The notes beneath the pieces were generated by a model. That model was not told the origin of the DNA and made no database searches. It saw nothing but the letters and a program-made list of their open reading frames with translations. From Loripinus fragilis (taxonomy: Eukaryota; Mollusca; Bivalvia; Lucinida; Lucinidae): 64,000 nucleotides of DNA. Within the stretch, counting starts at the first letter, position 1; every line of letters starts with the position of its first letter. The stretch spans positions 30,355,664-30,419,663 of the forward strand of contig OZ026524.1 in NCBI GenBank assembly GCA_964019695.1. Direction: 5' to 3'. The translations under genes and the position numbers were made by a program. Positions 46,402 to 56,089 of this stretch are shown piece by piece.

Positions 46402-46639
46402 GGGCCGCGACGTGAGAAAACCTGTCTTCGGGGATTCCAACAAAGTGAGATTCAAACTAGCCTGCTCAGCTACAGAGACTAGCTAGAAAGTTGAAATTTC
46501 GCTCATGGCAAGTTTGGATTGTGATACTTTCCAAAAAGCGAAAAACAAAGGCGCTGATCAGACTGCGCGGATGCGCAGGCTGGTCTGCGCCTATGTTTTT
46601 TGCGACCCTCCGAAGACAGGTTTTCTCGCGTCGGGGCCC
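46402..46639 (+). mobile_element. MITE family B, copy 2 (complete)
   Basis: GGGCCGCGACGTGAGAAAAC with CTGTCTTCGGGG at the left, and CCGAAGACAGGTTTTCTCGC with GTCGGGGCCC at the right. The core hairpin is at 46553-46590. 238 bp, no coding capacity. Confidence 0.9.
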
Positions 46640-46904
46640 AATTATAACAAATGAAGCTTTTATTTTATACAAAGTCAGGGATAGGTATCAGATACTTCTT
46701 ACTTTGTAATTTAGACCCACGTCATGTAAAATGGTATGTAGCTTCTGTAGAACAATATTGTCAGAACCCAAAATACTGTATTGAACTGATATTGCAAAAA
46801 AAAAAAAAAAAAAAAAATACAAAACAGATTTCGATTAGATTGATTTGATTAAACTTTCAACAAAATTAATTTTGTAAAATTTCAACGTATGTGTATCTAA
46901 AATC

Positions 46905-47045
46905 GGGGATGGTGGGGTCTTGTATTCTTTAATCATTTAAAATACAGCCCATTATTCACTCTCTTTAATTTTTTACCGAATCCCACTATCCAATAAAAAA
47001 AATCTTATATAATTATGTCTTATTATTAAAAAAAATCAACACGGC
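46905..47045 (-). mobile_element. AT-rich MITE (GGTCT type), diverged fragment
   Basis: GGGGATGGTGGGGTCTTGTA followed by AATACAGCCCATTATTCACT resembles the left half of 39126-39446. The right end is not found. Confidence 0.45.
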
Positions 47046-47072
47046 TTTTCCCTACCCTAAATGTTTTGGTGA

Positions 47073-47200
47073 AGCCGCCGTGGTGTAGGGGATAAACCTA
47101 GGGGTTGCAGGTTCGATTCCCACCTTCGGGAGTTCCCGTCATATAATAAACACACAAATCATAAACCCTCCCGGCCCAGTACTGGTTACTACCCATGAAA
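47073..47200 (+). mobile_element. tRNA-derived SINE head, family S2-like
   Basis: GCCGCCGTGGTGTAGGGGAT (box A region) and GTTGCAGGTTCGATTCCCAC (box B) resemble 59663-59740. The tail reads GGCCCAGTACTGGTTACT instead of the S2 tail, so this may be a chimera with an S1-type tail. Confidence 0.6.
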
Positions 47201-47345
47201 AGCCACAAAAAGTTTTTTTTAATGGTTTTTGCTGCTGCCGTTGTTGTTTTGCGTGCGTGCGCGCGCGTGTGTGTGTGTGTGCGTGCATATGTGCGTGTTA
47301 TCGATTGCTAACGTCGCTTGAATCATTTTCGACCTCAAACACTAC

Positions 47346-47564
47346 CTCCTCCGTTTCGTCAACGTCGACCAGCGACGTTTCTAGAACTCCACATGAAAAA
47401 CGTCTCACAATGAGGAAGGAGCAAGCACATGATAACATCATAGCTGTTATGAGCAATCCAAAATATTTTGAAAACTTCTCCGACGACCAACACGTGCACC
47501 CAAGAAAACTTCTTTCGTTTGTCATAATAACATCGTCTTGACATACTTTAATACATGTTTCCAT
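47346..47564 (-). CDS. Candidate alternative first exon of TNF-C, or relic of a fourth TNF gene
   Basis: The minus-strand ATG at 47564-47562 opens 73 codons to a possible phase-0 donor (GAG before GTAGTG at 47345). The product has a cytoplasmic-like start with several cysteines, then KYFGLLITAMMLSCACSFLI (residues 33-52), a likely membrane anchor, then RRF and an acidic stretch. The anchor aligns by pattern with TNF-C exon 1 (VSCLSSYLVNKYF) and TNF-B exon 1 (ISVATSMLTTKIF): S-C/V-x-x-S-x-L-x-x-x-K/R-x-F. It lies in intron 1 on the coding strand, a phase-0 donor would join to exon 2, and a TATA-like box is 108 bp upstream. The donor is weak. The reverse strand is also open here, so chance cannot be excluded. 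Confidence 0.45.
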
Positions 47565-47671
47565 TTATTTACTATTAAGACAACAACGGTACTAATAAAT
47601 AATCAATACTCAGTGGAATTAGTCCTTAAAATTGTACACTTAATGAAATCAAGAAAAAATGTTCTGGAACA

Positions 47672-47679
47672 CTTATATA
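47672..47679 (-). promoter_or_regulatory. TATA-like box upstream of the candidate alternative exon
   Basis: On the minus strand this reads CTATATAAGTG, 108 bp before the ATG at 47564. Start of transcription would be near 47648. Support is positional only. Confidence 0.35.
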
Positions 47680-48084
47680 GGTTGCAGGTTTTAACAGGCA
47701 GCTCAGTGGCACATGAAAACGGCATTTTTGCATCTGCATAACAGAGAATTCAACGATATACCCTACTATAGATCTAGAAGTGTACATGTTGTTGTTGTTT
47801 TTTTAAACTTCACCTATTCTCAAACTTTGTGTGTGCAAACAGTGAAATATTTTTCACGATTGCACGGATTGACAGACTCGCCTGAGCCTCCCCTGGTTGC
47901 ATATACGACAGGTACCTTTTCATATGGACTTGCTCAATTACAGTTTTGGTTGTATTTCCTATTATGGAACTCTCTCTCTCTCTCCGAAGAGAGAACCCCC
48001 TATTGCTCATGCATCGAACAATTATTGATTTTTTATTTTTTAATCTTTGACCTCATTGTTAACTTATTGGTCATCTTAACTCTT

Positions 48085-48290
48085 TGCCTACTGCGTTTAT
48101 CGTCTGCTGATATTTTTTTGTCAAAATCAACTTTTTCAAAAAATGCTTTCAGGAATACCTTCAGAGTGTCAAACAGTTTGGATCCAGATCAGGCCAGACA
48201 AAACGTCGGGCCTGATCTGGGTGCAAACTGTTTGCAAAGGTTATCAGCAGACGACATTGGTAGGTTAAGCGCTAAAAATGTTGCTATGCC
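48085..48290. mobile_element. Palindromic element with GTTTGGATCCAGATCAGG arms, copy 2
   Basis: CAGTTTGGATCCAGATCAGG at about 48174 and the inverse CCTGATCTGGGTGCAAACTG at about 48212. The outer ends CGTCTGCTGATA and TATCAGCAGACGAC are also inverted. Same family as 43485-43615. Confidence 0.7.
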
Positions 48291-48872
48291 ATGACAGTCA
48301 TTTTCTTCCGCCACCGTCATAAAAATGCTAGCTTTAACTGATTAGACGATCGGCGATTAATAATTCTAGACATCTAAAATAAATTCAAAAAATAAAAATT
48401 AGTAAGCACTGAAATAACTGAAATAAAAAGTCTTTTATTCGCGTTTGTTAAAATATTGCCAGTATTTAACATAAACTAATACATGTATTTTCGTTTTGAC
48501 TTTTCACATTTTACCGTTAATTAACTATCCAATCATTTCTTGGAATTTCGGCCAATACTCAGGTATCACCCCCACCCCCTCCCTAGATAGCTGCGCATAC
48601 ATGTTAAAACTGTTTCTTTAAGCATATGCGACAATAGCCAGCAAAATCTCACGATTACGGAGCTTTCATTCTGAAGGATTATCCTAAACATATTGCTACA
48701 ATAAGTATGGAATGGTCCATTTTGTCCTTTACGGTGGTTGTTTTTCAAAATTTATATAAAATAATGCATTTCTGTCCCTGAAGACTGTTTTTATCTCCAA
48801 GCAATAGCAAAGGCAGTGCAGACCCTGGTGGAATGCCGTCTTATCATCTGGGACTCACTACTGGTATCCAGA

Positions 48873-49070
48873 TTGGGGAGCGCAGTTGCTCAGTGGTAGA
48901 GTGCTTGACTCGAGACTGAGGGCTGCGGGTTCGAGCCTCACCGGCGTCTCTGCGTTGTGGTCCTTGAGCAAGACACATATATCCTAGCTTAGTACTGGTT
49001 CAACCCAGGAAGACCCGGCCCTGTTTAACTGAAAGATTGTTGATGGGACGTAAAGAATCAAATCAAACAA
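48873..49070 (+). mobile_element. tRNA-derived SINE, family S1, copy 2 (complete)
   Basis: Starts at TTGGGGAGCGCAGTTGCTCA, with box A-like GTTGCTCAGTGG and box B-like GGGTTCGAGCC, and ends ACGTAAAGAATCAAATCAAA. GTATCCAGA stands on both sides (48864-48872 and 49071-49079), a perfect 9-bp target-site duplication. Lies in TNF-C intron 1. Confidence 0.92.
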
Positions 49071-49309
49071 GTATCCAGAACGAAAAGGGTTCATATTCAA
49101 CGTTTCAAGTGGATTATTATGTACTCATTTCACCCTACGATTTATGTCATAAACCATTTCCTTTGCACTGGCTCCTTTATAAAGTGTGACAACACACGGA
49201 TTTAGGTACTTGCCGCATATCCGAACAGTGAAGGCTTGGGCGAGCCTGCACGAACGCGCAATCCCGTTAAAGCCTACACTGTTCTTTTACCTTGAATATG
49301 GAAGTACGG

Positions 49310-49455
49310 CTTGAAGGTTACCAACAGCTTAAGTGATGTGGAGATGGGGCAACAGCTTAAAGTCACATCACACAGACTGGTGATCCGTGGGAATTGAACC
49401 TGGGATCCATGGTTTACAAGGCGAGTGGTTTATCCGCCATACACCAACGGTTCCT
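49310..49455 (-). mobile_element. tRNA-derived SINE, family S2, copy 2
   Basis: On the minus strand: GGTGTATGGCGGATAAACCA (head, box A), GTTCAATTCCCACGG (box B), then CACCAGTCTGTGTGATG, as in 59663-59822. The tail is shortened. Confidence 0.75.
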
Positions 49456-49606
49456 TTATGAAGGCTCAAACCTCAGGCTCGGACAAAATATTAAAAATGT
49501 ATGACAAAGTACGGGTTTCCAGTCAAAATTCGCACAGGAGTAATGTGGCTTACGCACACGTGTATTTGGCGTAATTGGCGTGACATCTTTGATTAGAAAT
49601 TAAATA

Positions 49607-49814
49607 GGTAAAGTCGGGTATATTCGGACAGATTGCTAAATTCGGACAGCCAACTTGTTTGTTTCATAGTTCAGTTATTGGAATAAAAAATAAATTAACT
49701 AAGCAAACAGTGAAAATCCTAATGAGACGGCTCATAAGCCGTCTCATCTGGATTTCCACTGTTTGCAAATGTGTGTCCGAATTTACCTGATGTCCGAGTT
49801 TACCCGACTTTACC
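49607..49814. mobile_element. MITE with GGTAAAGTCGGGTA ends beside the TNF-C splice donor
   Basis: GGTAAAGTCGGGTATATTCG at the left, GAGTTTACCCGACTTTACC at the right. A second small palindrome (CAAACAGTGAAAATCC ... GGATTTCCACTGTTTG, 49704-49763) is nested inside. The element ends 8 nt inside intron 1 from the exon 1 donor of TNF-C. Confidence 0.85.
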
Positions 49815-49822
49815 CTACTTAC

Positions 49823-50139
49823 CGGTAAGCTATGGGTGTTCTCTGTCACGCAACAGTCGATCATTCTATCGACGTTACCGCCATCGCCGGCTTTCCCCTC
49901 GACGTCACAGTATCGACATGTGCTATTCTTTAAATTTGTATCAAATGTTGTGAATTTGTAAAAATATTTATTAACTAAATAAGAACTCAAACAGGAAACC
50001 AAAATAACTAACATTAGCATAATCAGATAATCACAACACGCCATTTTGCGCGTCACTGTTCTTTGCTGTTTATCGTCGGAAATTCCAACGGCAACGTCAT
50101 GTCGGCATAGTTCTGCCGTCGAATTACATTCCGATTCCA

Positions 50140-50140
<1 letters not shown>
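49823..50140 (-). CDS. TNF-C exon 1, cytoplasmic tail and membrane anchor
   Basis: 106 codons on the minus strand. The ATG at 50140-50138 is the first in-frame methionine. The frame stays open upstream through a threonine-coding triplet repeat, but without an ATG. Residues 1-36 are cytoplasmic, with RTVTRK just before the anchor. Residues 37-57 (YLIMLMLVILVSCLSSYLV) form one hydrophobic segment. The rest is extracellular, with NST at 72-74 as a possible N-glycosylation site and four cysteines. The exon ends TTACCG before the consensus donor GTAAGT in phase 0. Type II topology and phase match TNF-B exon 1. An alternative start at M33 would leave only about three residues before the anchor. Confidence 0.75.
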
Positions 50141-50173
<33 letters not shown>

Positions 50174-50302
50174 TGTTGTTGTTGTTGTTGTTGTTACTGT
50201 TGTTGTTGTTGTAGTAGTAGTTGTTGTTGTCACTTTTGTTGTTGTTGTAGTAGTAGTAGTAGTAGTAGTAGTAGTAATAGTGGTGGTGGTGGTGCTAGTC
50301 AA
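50141..50302. repeat. Compound triplet repeat in the TNF-C leader
   Basis: Tracts of TAG/TTG/TGG triplets, about 160 bp. On the minus strand they read as threonine codons in frame with TNF-C, on the plus strand as valine. Most simply this is 5' untranslated microsatellite. Confidence 0.9.
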
Positions 50303-50423
50303 GGTAGCAACAGCAGAAGTAGTATTAGTAGCAGTGGTGGTAGTAGTAGTAGTGCACGTCGTCGAATTCGTCGTCGTCGTTGTTGCTGCTGTTGTTGTTC
50401 GTCAGCTATTCGATTATTCCCAA

Positions 50424-50431
50424 TATTTATA
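50424..50431 (-). promoter_or_regulatory. TATA-like box of TNF-C
   Basis: Minus strand TATAAATA, about 284 bp upstream of the ATG at 50140. It would place the start near 50395 and the triplet repeat inside the leader. Confidence 0.4.
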
Positions 50432-50599
50432 GTACGTTTTCAAGTTTTAGCATCATATGTGTATTCTTTAAAAATACGTTTCATGGAAGTGTTCGTTCTT
50501 TTGAAAGTCGGGGACAAAACACATCTGATCCTTATAGAAATTATGTCGGGCCGAGGTTGATTCGCTGTCCTGCTTCCGTATAAATGCATTGTCTTTAAG

Positions 50600-51090
50600 A
50601 AAAATAATGATAATATACCTACCGGTTACAAATCTCCGCTGGAAATACAGGCGTGACACAGATTAAACTACCTTACAAAAGTCGTTTATAGTAATACTTC
50701 CGGAATTTACAAAACGAGAGTGCGTGGGTAAAATCATATTTTTTCTTCATATAAACTCATATCAGCCTGTGCTTTATGAGTCGGTTCCCGCCTGAAACGG
50801 TGTTAGATCTAATTTATGTGAATTAAGAATGAAATGCGCTAACGCACATGCTTTTCTTTGTATTAACTGATAGTGAATAACATTGTGACAGCTTAACCCA
50901 TATAAGCCAAGCGCCCTTTTTATGGGACACCGGTAAACCGTGCAGATCCAGATCAGACACAGCATAATGTTATGTCCGATCAGGAACTTCACTGCTTGCT
51001 TACAGAATCTTCAACTGAAGTTTGGAAAAAATTAAAAAATACCACCCAACACCCCTAAAACTGGAAATGGATTTGTTCAATTGATAGAGA
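50600..51090. other. Short palindromic repeat debris
   Basis: 50885-50995 holds CAGATCCAGATCAGACACAG and its inverse, of the AAACAGTG type. No gene. Confidence 0.45.
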
Positions 51091-51093
51091 TAC

Positions 51094-51698
51094 GCTGCTC
51101 AAAATATTTAAAGGCACACTGTGTATTTTGCCATTAATTCACTCATAGTCTGACTCATAACGAAAGTTGGATTAATAAGGCAAAAACATGTTTCTCCTGT
51201 GATTAGTTTGATTGCCCATCAAGGATGATGCTTGTTAATAAAAATGAAGTAAGACATTTCCAGAAATCTCCATGGAACGCTTTATTTAAAAATGGAATTT
51301 TGTTAAAAAAATACCCCCTTTTCAAAACCAAATTTTAAGAGGATGTTTCAATCAAGCACTACAACAGCATCATTTCTGTACAGTCAATAGCCTTTCAATG
51401 CTGCAGAAATCATTAGGTTACGCTATTAACAAATTTGGAAGATTCTACAGAGTTCCAGAAAAAATTGTCATTTTAAAAAAAAAATAAAAATTACAAAATT
51501 TGAGCCATGAACTTTAGTAGCGATTGTTTTATCAAAAACTTTTTCTGATCCAAAACTTTGACCATCGTCACACAAGTGGCAAAAGAAGCTGGGTTTCTGT
51601 CTTATAGTCTAGTGGAATACATTGCTTGTCTATTGGACAGAGGTTAACATTATCACCTATGGAAAATCAGCATGTGTTCCTTTAAATATTTTGAGCAG
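51094..51698. mobile_element. Non-autonomous Tc1/mariner-like element, 0.6 kb
   Basis: GCTGCTCAAAATATTTAAAG with GCACAC at the left, GTGTTCCTTTAAATATTTTG with AGCAG at the right. CTGCTCAAAA ends are frequent in Tc1/mariner elements. No transposase frame. Confidence 0.75.
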
Positions 51699-51787
51699 TC
51701 ATTCGGGTTAATGGTAGGTAAACCAGTATTACTATGCAGTAGTACTTCCAGTAATTAACAATTTTCCCGAATTGGATCAGAGAATAG

Positions 51788-51890
51788 TCTCTTCGTGAGC
51801 TGCTGGCATTACTAGGGCTTGAACTCACGACCCAGCTCGCAAATCCAAAGTCAGTTTACTTCCGATAGAGCTAAGCAGCCCCATCCCTAA
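51788..51890 (-). repeat. tRNA-like SINE head
   Basis: Minus strand: GGGGCTGCTTAGCTCTATCG (box A-like) and GGTCGTGAGTTCAAGCCC (box B-like). A 3' stem partner is absent. Confidence 0.5.
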
Positions 51891-51927
51891 AATGCCCGTA
51901 GTCTACCTTCTACTAGAATCTATTTAG

Positions 51928-52182
51928 GGTCAAATAAAAAAAATGAGTGCGTTTCGGGTAACGGGTCTGAAGACTTTAGGTAGCGTAGGCACACATATTT
52001 TTTAAGTATTTTTTTTTCTGGAAAAAATATAATTTTATGCATTTTGAAAGGCGAAAATCGCCTTTCAAGATGCATAAAATATTTTTTTTCCAGAAAACTT
52101 AAAAAAACTTCTAGGTTTCACCAGTAAATTTAGGTAGGGTCGGGTTACCCTAAACACATGTATTTTTTTTATTTGGCCTAGT
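51928..52182. mobile_element. Foldback MITE with AGGGTCAAATAAAA ends
   Basis: AGGGTCAAATAAAAAAAATG and GCGTTTCGGGTAAC at the left, GTTACCCTAAACACATGTAT and TTTTTTATTTGGCCT at the right. The centre is a perfect hairpin around CGAAAATCG at 52048. Confidence 0.75.
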
Positions 52183-52667
52183 AAAACCAGATCACACAAA
52201 ATATATCCTTTGTCAACGGCTTCTCTAAGTCTACATAGTAAGACACGTCTGGAAATAGCAGGGATTTCATTTGTATCAGTTTAGACCCTTACACTACGGG
52301 GACATGTTTATGGTAATTCCCCAGCTAAATTATTAACCTAGGAGTCATCCATTGATAGCACGACTCATGTTAAATCGAAGACTATGCGACACTATTTAAT
52401 TCCGAGTTATCAGTAGTTTTAATAAAGAAGAGTTGAAAAGTATACAACAAAGAAATGAATATTTCCCTTGTATCATGCCAAAAGAAAATGTGCATGTACT
52501 CAAAAGAACCGTCTCAGTGAGACGGTTTTTCATGTATCCATAACTCATCTTTTGATTGCATATACTAAGCTGCCACTCATTTTGGTGTAAACTTATCTTA
52601 CTTTACCTACTATTAACATTTTGAGGCCAACATTTCTATCTGTTATTGTTATGGTTATTCTCAAGGT

Positions 52668-52870
52668 CAGTGCAGAAAACCCTGTGTAAAACGGCCACTC
52701 TCAAAAAAGACCAAATTTGGTTTTCAAGACTAATTATCGCTTAATGCAGGTCAAAAGTATTGCAGAATGCGCATTCTGCAATACTTTCGACCTTAATTAA
52801 GCTACCATATGTTATAAAGATTTTTATTTTGTCTATTTTTTGGGTGTCCGTTTTACACCAGTTTTTACTG
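52668..52870. mobile_element. Foldback MITE with CAGTG...ACC ends, copy 2
   Basis: Same family as 40082-40287: GGTCAAAAGTATTGCAGAAT and its inverse in the middle, ACGGCCACTC near the left end, ACTG then TA at the right end. Confidence 0.8.
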
Positions 52871-52879
52871 TACAATCAA

Positions 52880-53750
52880 ACAGAACATATCTTCTAAAGC
52901 AGCTGAAAATTTATACCAAGATCAGTGGCAGCTTAGCTACCACCCAAACTGGTGTAAAGTTACATTTATTTTTATAGTGAAAAACACACCACAATGCATA
53001 CCAAGCTTACTTTGACTTAAAGTGAAAAAAACACACATTTTTTTCAAATGCATTTATTATAGAGCTTACAGTATGGCAGTTACAGTTTGTTTGTGAATGC
53101 TCTTCAATTAGCCTTTAATTAATTACTTTTGCTTGTCCATGGGGGCCTGGCCATTTTCAGGTCAATGAGCTCTACACAGGAAAACTGGTAACACTACCAC
53201 CTGCTTACACACAGCCCAAGCAAAGTTATAAATCGTTGATAATGGCAAAATAACAATGTTTCAGATTTATAGTTTTAGCAGTGTGTGCATTGATGAGTAT
53301 ATTTTTATACCTGGCCTATATTTTAAGGAGATGATTCATGTAATCAATGTTACTTGTTTTCAGATCCTGTTAGTTGCTTATATATTATTGTTTTGTAAGT
53401 ACATGCTGAAATACTGTTTAAACTAATATTTCATAATTGTTTCTAAAATTTATCCCTTAAAGAACTAATTATTACTATAGCTGACGACATATTTTGTAAC
53501 AATTTTTCTCATTTTGGTTAAAAAAACAGATTGAAAACGAAAGAAATTTATTGAAAAAACAAAATACTTTTCTTTTGTTAGTAGTAACATTCTAATTTTC
53601 ATTGATCTGGCTGTTGAATGTAATTAAAAGGAATATCCATTATCCAAGATTGAAATGGAGAAACCATTGAAAGGTGCTGCTTCAATTATTTAGCTGACCT
53701 GCATATAGAAGTAAACTCAGGTTAATGTGTAGCTGTTTAATGCCACTAGC
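52880..53750. other. No gene recognised
   Basis: AT-rich intergenic sequence. Its segment 53448-53540 is duplicated inside the SINE at 53756-53965. Confidence 0.5.
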
Positions 53751-53755
53751 TGTAA

Positions 53756-53965
53756 GGGAGCGCAGTGGCTCAGTGGTTGAGTGCAAGACACATTAATCCT
53801 AGCTTAGTACTGGTTCAACCCAGGAAGACCCGTCCCTATATAATTTATCCCTTAAAGAACTAATTATTACTAAAGCTGACGTCACATTTTGTAACAATTT
53901 TCCTCATTTTGGTTGAAAAAAAAACAGATTGAAACAAAATGACGTAAAGAATCAAATCAACTATA
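53756..53965 (+). mobile_element. SINE family S1, copy 3, rearranged
   Basis: AGGGAGCGCAGTGGCTCAGT starts the head, but most of the tRNA-like part is deleted (GTTGAGTG runs straight into CAAGACACATTAATCC). The tail is split at CCCGTCCCTATATAA by about 95 bp copied from 53448-53540, then resumes as GACGTAAAGAATCAAATCAA. Confidence 0.8.
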
Positions 53966-54114
53966 TAGCTGTAAGATGGCTGCTCCCAGATGTTTACATA
54001 AAAGCAATAAATAGTGCTGTAATTAACTTAGCAGTGGAATAAATGATCTGTGAAAATTAAATCAGTACATATTTGGCTTAAGTAAAGTGTTAAAAATCAC
54101 GAACATACACTTTA

Positions 54115-54305
54115 AGCAGGCACGTTTTATACCTTAAATCCCAGGAGACACCATTTTTAAACACTGTCGTTTGTCAGTTACAAGCGAAAGTATGTGCACG
54201 AAGTACTGGTTAACCGCTTAGTCAAGCTTGCCCATGAAAAAAGTGTGTTTAGGTGAACTGACCGTCCCGACATGACCATAGCTGTTGACTGGGACGTTCC
54301 GCATC
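54115..54305 (+). mobile_element. SINE family S3, fragment
   Basis: AACTGACCGTCCCGACATGA with CCATAGCTGTTGACTGGGAC, and ACTGGTTAACCGCTTAGTCA with AGCTTGCCCA, are the inverse of 60755-60850 in the copy at 60717-61054. The tRNA-like head is not included. Confidence 0.65.
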
Positions 54306-54459
54306 AAACCAAGAAACCAAACAACGCCGTATCGATCACGATGCGACGTATTGACGTCGCGTCGACGTAGATACGACGTTGTTCCGACAAAATATTTTTG
54401 CTAAGTTGAAACTTTGTTATAGATGGTTGTGTGTAAGAAAAATCCTTTCTGCTATATTC

Positions 54460-54600
54460 GAACAAATGCGCAGATAAGTCTACTTATCCTCGCAGTCTGA
54501 TCTGCGCATTATTCATGCTTCGCTGTCTAGAAACGAAATAAAAAATTTCAAGTTTCTAGCTGAGCAGACTGGTCTGAGTCATACCTGGTGTGAATCTCCA
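54460..54600 (-). mobile_element. MITE family B, diverged inverted fragment
   Basis: CGCAGTCTGATCTGCGCATT is the core. TTTCAAGTTTCTAGCTGAGC then AGACTGGT is the inverse of the GCCTGCTCAGCTACAG...TAGCTAGAAAGTTGAAA part of 46402-46639. Confidence 0.55.
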
Positions 54601-54807
54601 AAGATTATCATCTATTTGTTCTAGGTTTTCCAAATCCAAATCCCACTATCATGAATGAAAAGTGTTCATAATACACCTACATTAAATTACGCAAACATAC
54701 CTAATATCTCAGGAATAATGACCTTGAAAGGCATTATTATTGTTTCGAAATGGTGTAAAACAAAAGTTATATAAAAAGTTATATGTGGGCCAGTTCAGAC
54801 CGGATTT

Positions 54808-55176
54808 TTTTATTAGTTGATTTACGGGAATGTTTTTTTTTTCAGATTTAGGGTCAAATAAAATAAAATAAAAGTTCATAAAATGACCAGTTGTCTGGTC
54901 ATTTTCAGAGGGGTTTTTTTTAAATATCTCCAGAACAAATAGTAAATTTGAATCATTAATATTTCATAGTTTTCCTAAAAATCGGGATAGGACAGTCACT
55001 TTCAACAGTGTCACTCTCAAAAATACACAGACAGAACCTCAAAAATAGATTAATTTTTACAACGAAACAAATAATATTTAGAGTCGACGGATAAAATAAA
55101 AATAATTTTAGAAATTAATTATTTTTTCTACTTTCCGGAAAATTACTGTAAGAGGGTTCGTAAATCAACTAATAAA
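54808..55176. mobile_element. Foldback MITE with TTATTAGTTGATTTACG ends
   Basis: TTATTAGTTGATTTACGGGA at the left, TCGTAAATCAACTAATAA at the right. The interior contains AGGGTCAAATAAAATAAAAT and a small hairpin TGACCAGTTGTCTGGTCA. Confidence 0.75.
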
Positions 55177-55299
55177 ATAATTCTGTCCCTAGGCGTACGT
55201 AAGGTTCTCAGGCAAAATGTATCATGTATACGCAGCTACCCAGTGGGGTTAGAGGTCCAACGTTTGGTCTGGTCTTTCTTCTTTGCCCTTTGTGTGTGG

Positions 55300-55365
55300 A
55301 AGCAGTGTAGGCTCTGACGATACTGCGCGGATGCGCAGGCTCGTCTGAGCCTTCGCTGCTTGTCG
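55300..55365. repeat. Short palindrome with the family A/B core
   Basis: GCAGTGTAGGCTCTGACGAT then ACTGCGCGGATGCGCAGGCT, then CGTCTGAGCCTTCGCTGC. The core is the one seen in families A and B, but neither type of terminus is nearby. Confidence 0.6.
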
Positions 55366-55801
55366 ATGCGTTATGTACGAAAGTATCATCCGCTGGTCTG
55401 TATCGAGGTTTTGAATTAAAGCAGAATGCAATAGGTTTGCGTAACCCACATGGCTCATAACATTCGTCTTTAGGCATGTCTCATAAACAGCGCCTGCAAC
55501 TTTAAGGAAACACAATGCGTAATATAAATATAATGAATCGGTACGGGTGAGCTATTATTGCTTGCAATTCCGAGAAACAAGCATTGCAAAATATGTCAAG
55601 AATATCATCTTGAACCTTGTCACGGGAAAACCTGCCTTCTGGGTTTGGGAAGAGCTTTTGGGCAGAACTCATCACTTTGACATGATGGGGTTTCGGAGCT
55701 TTTTGCGACGGTCATGTTTTGCGTTAACTTTGTATCCAGAAAGAAAGGTGATGCCCCATGCGCGGGTCCAGAAAGTTTTGTCAGAGGGGTCCAAATTTGA
55801 C

Positions 55802-55802
<1 letters not shown>

Positions 55803-55844
<42 letters not shown>
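55803..55844. repeat. Poly(T) tract
   Basis: 42 T residues. They create poly-Phe and poly-Lys frames on the two strands. Confidence 0.95.
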
Positions 55845-55847
<3 letters not shown>

Positions 55848-56089
55848 TCTTTTTAGTTAATGAGGAGAGAGAGGGTCCGAATACCACTATTAGTCGGCCA
55901 TCATTGGCTCGCCCGCGAAACACCATTTAAATGGCGTGCCAATGATGGCCCAACATAAAAATGTTGGCTAGGTAGCTTTGGGATTTTTTAGAAGATCCGG
56001 ACCAGTATTTCTAAGAAACCCTATATTTTTGTGATTTTTCAGTGGGGTCCGGCCCCCCTCTGGATCCACCCATGTATCCTATCCAGCCT

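Larger units (their letters stand above)
40856..50395 (-). other. TNF-C gene model (three exons, minus strand)
   Basis: Complete TNF-superfamily ligand gene. Coding exons, minus strand: 50140-49823, 43386-43296 and 41295-40856, joining to 282 residues (106, 30, one split codon, 145). Intron 1 (6.4 kb) is phase 0 with donor GTAAGT and acceptor TTTCAG. Intron 2 (2.0 kb) is phase 1 with donor GTAAAA and acceptor TTTACAG. The layout equals TNF-B. A TATA-like TATAAATA (50431-50424) would start transcription near 50395. Intron 1 holds MITEs, SINEs and a second possible first exon at 47564-47346. Only the cysteines and the stalk length differ clearly from TNF-A. Confidence 0.78.

Noticed and set aside
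47713..48294. A 193-codon plus-strand frame
   Set aside because: It spans unrelated sequence and the palindromic element at 48085-48290. Composition and lack of any domain suggest chance.
49664..50302. A 212-codon minus-strand frame as a single-exon threonine-rich protein
   Set aside because: The threonine part is microsatellite without an ATG, and the C-terminal part runs past a consensus splice donor into a MITE. Only 50140-49823 is kept, as TNF-C exon 1.
50046..50432. A poly-valine plus-strand frame
   Set aside because: It is the complementary reading of the triplet repeat in the TNF-C leader.
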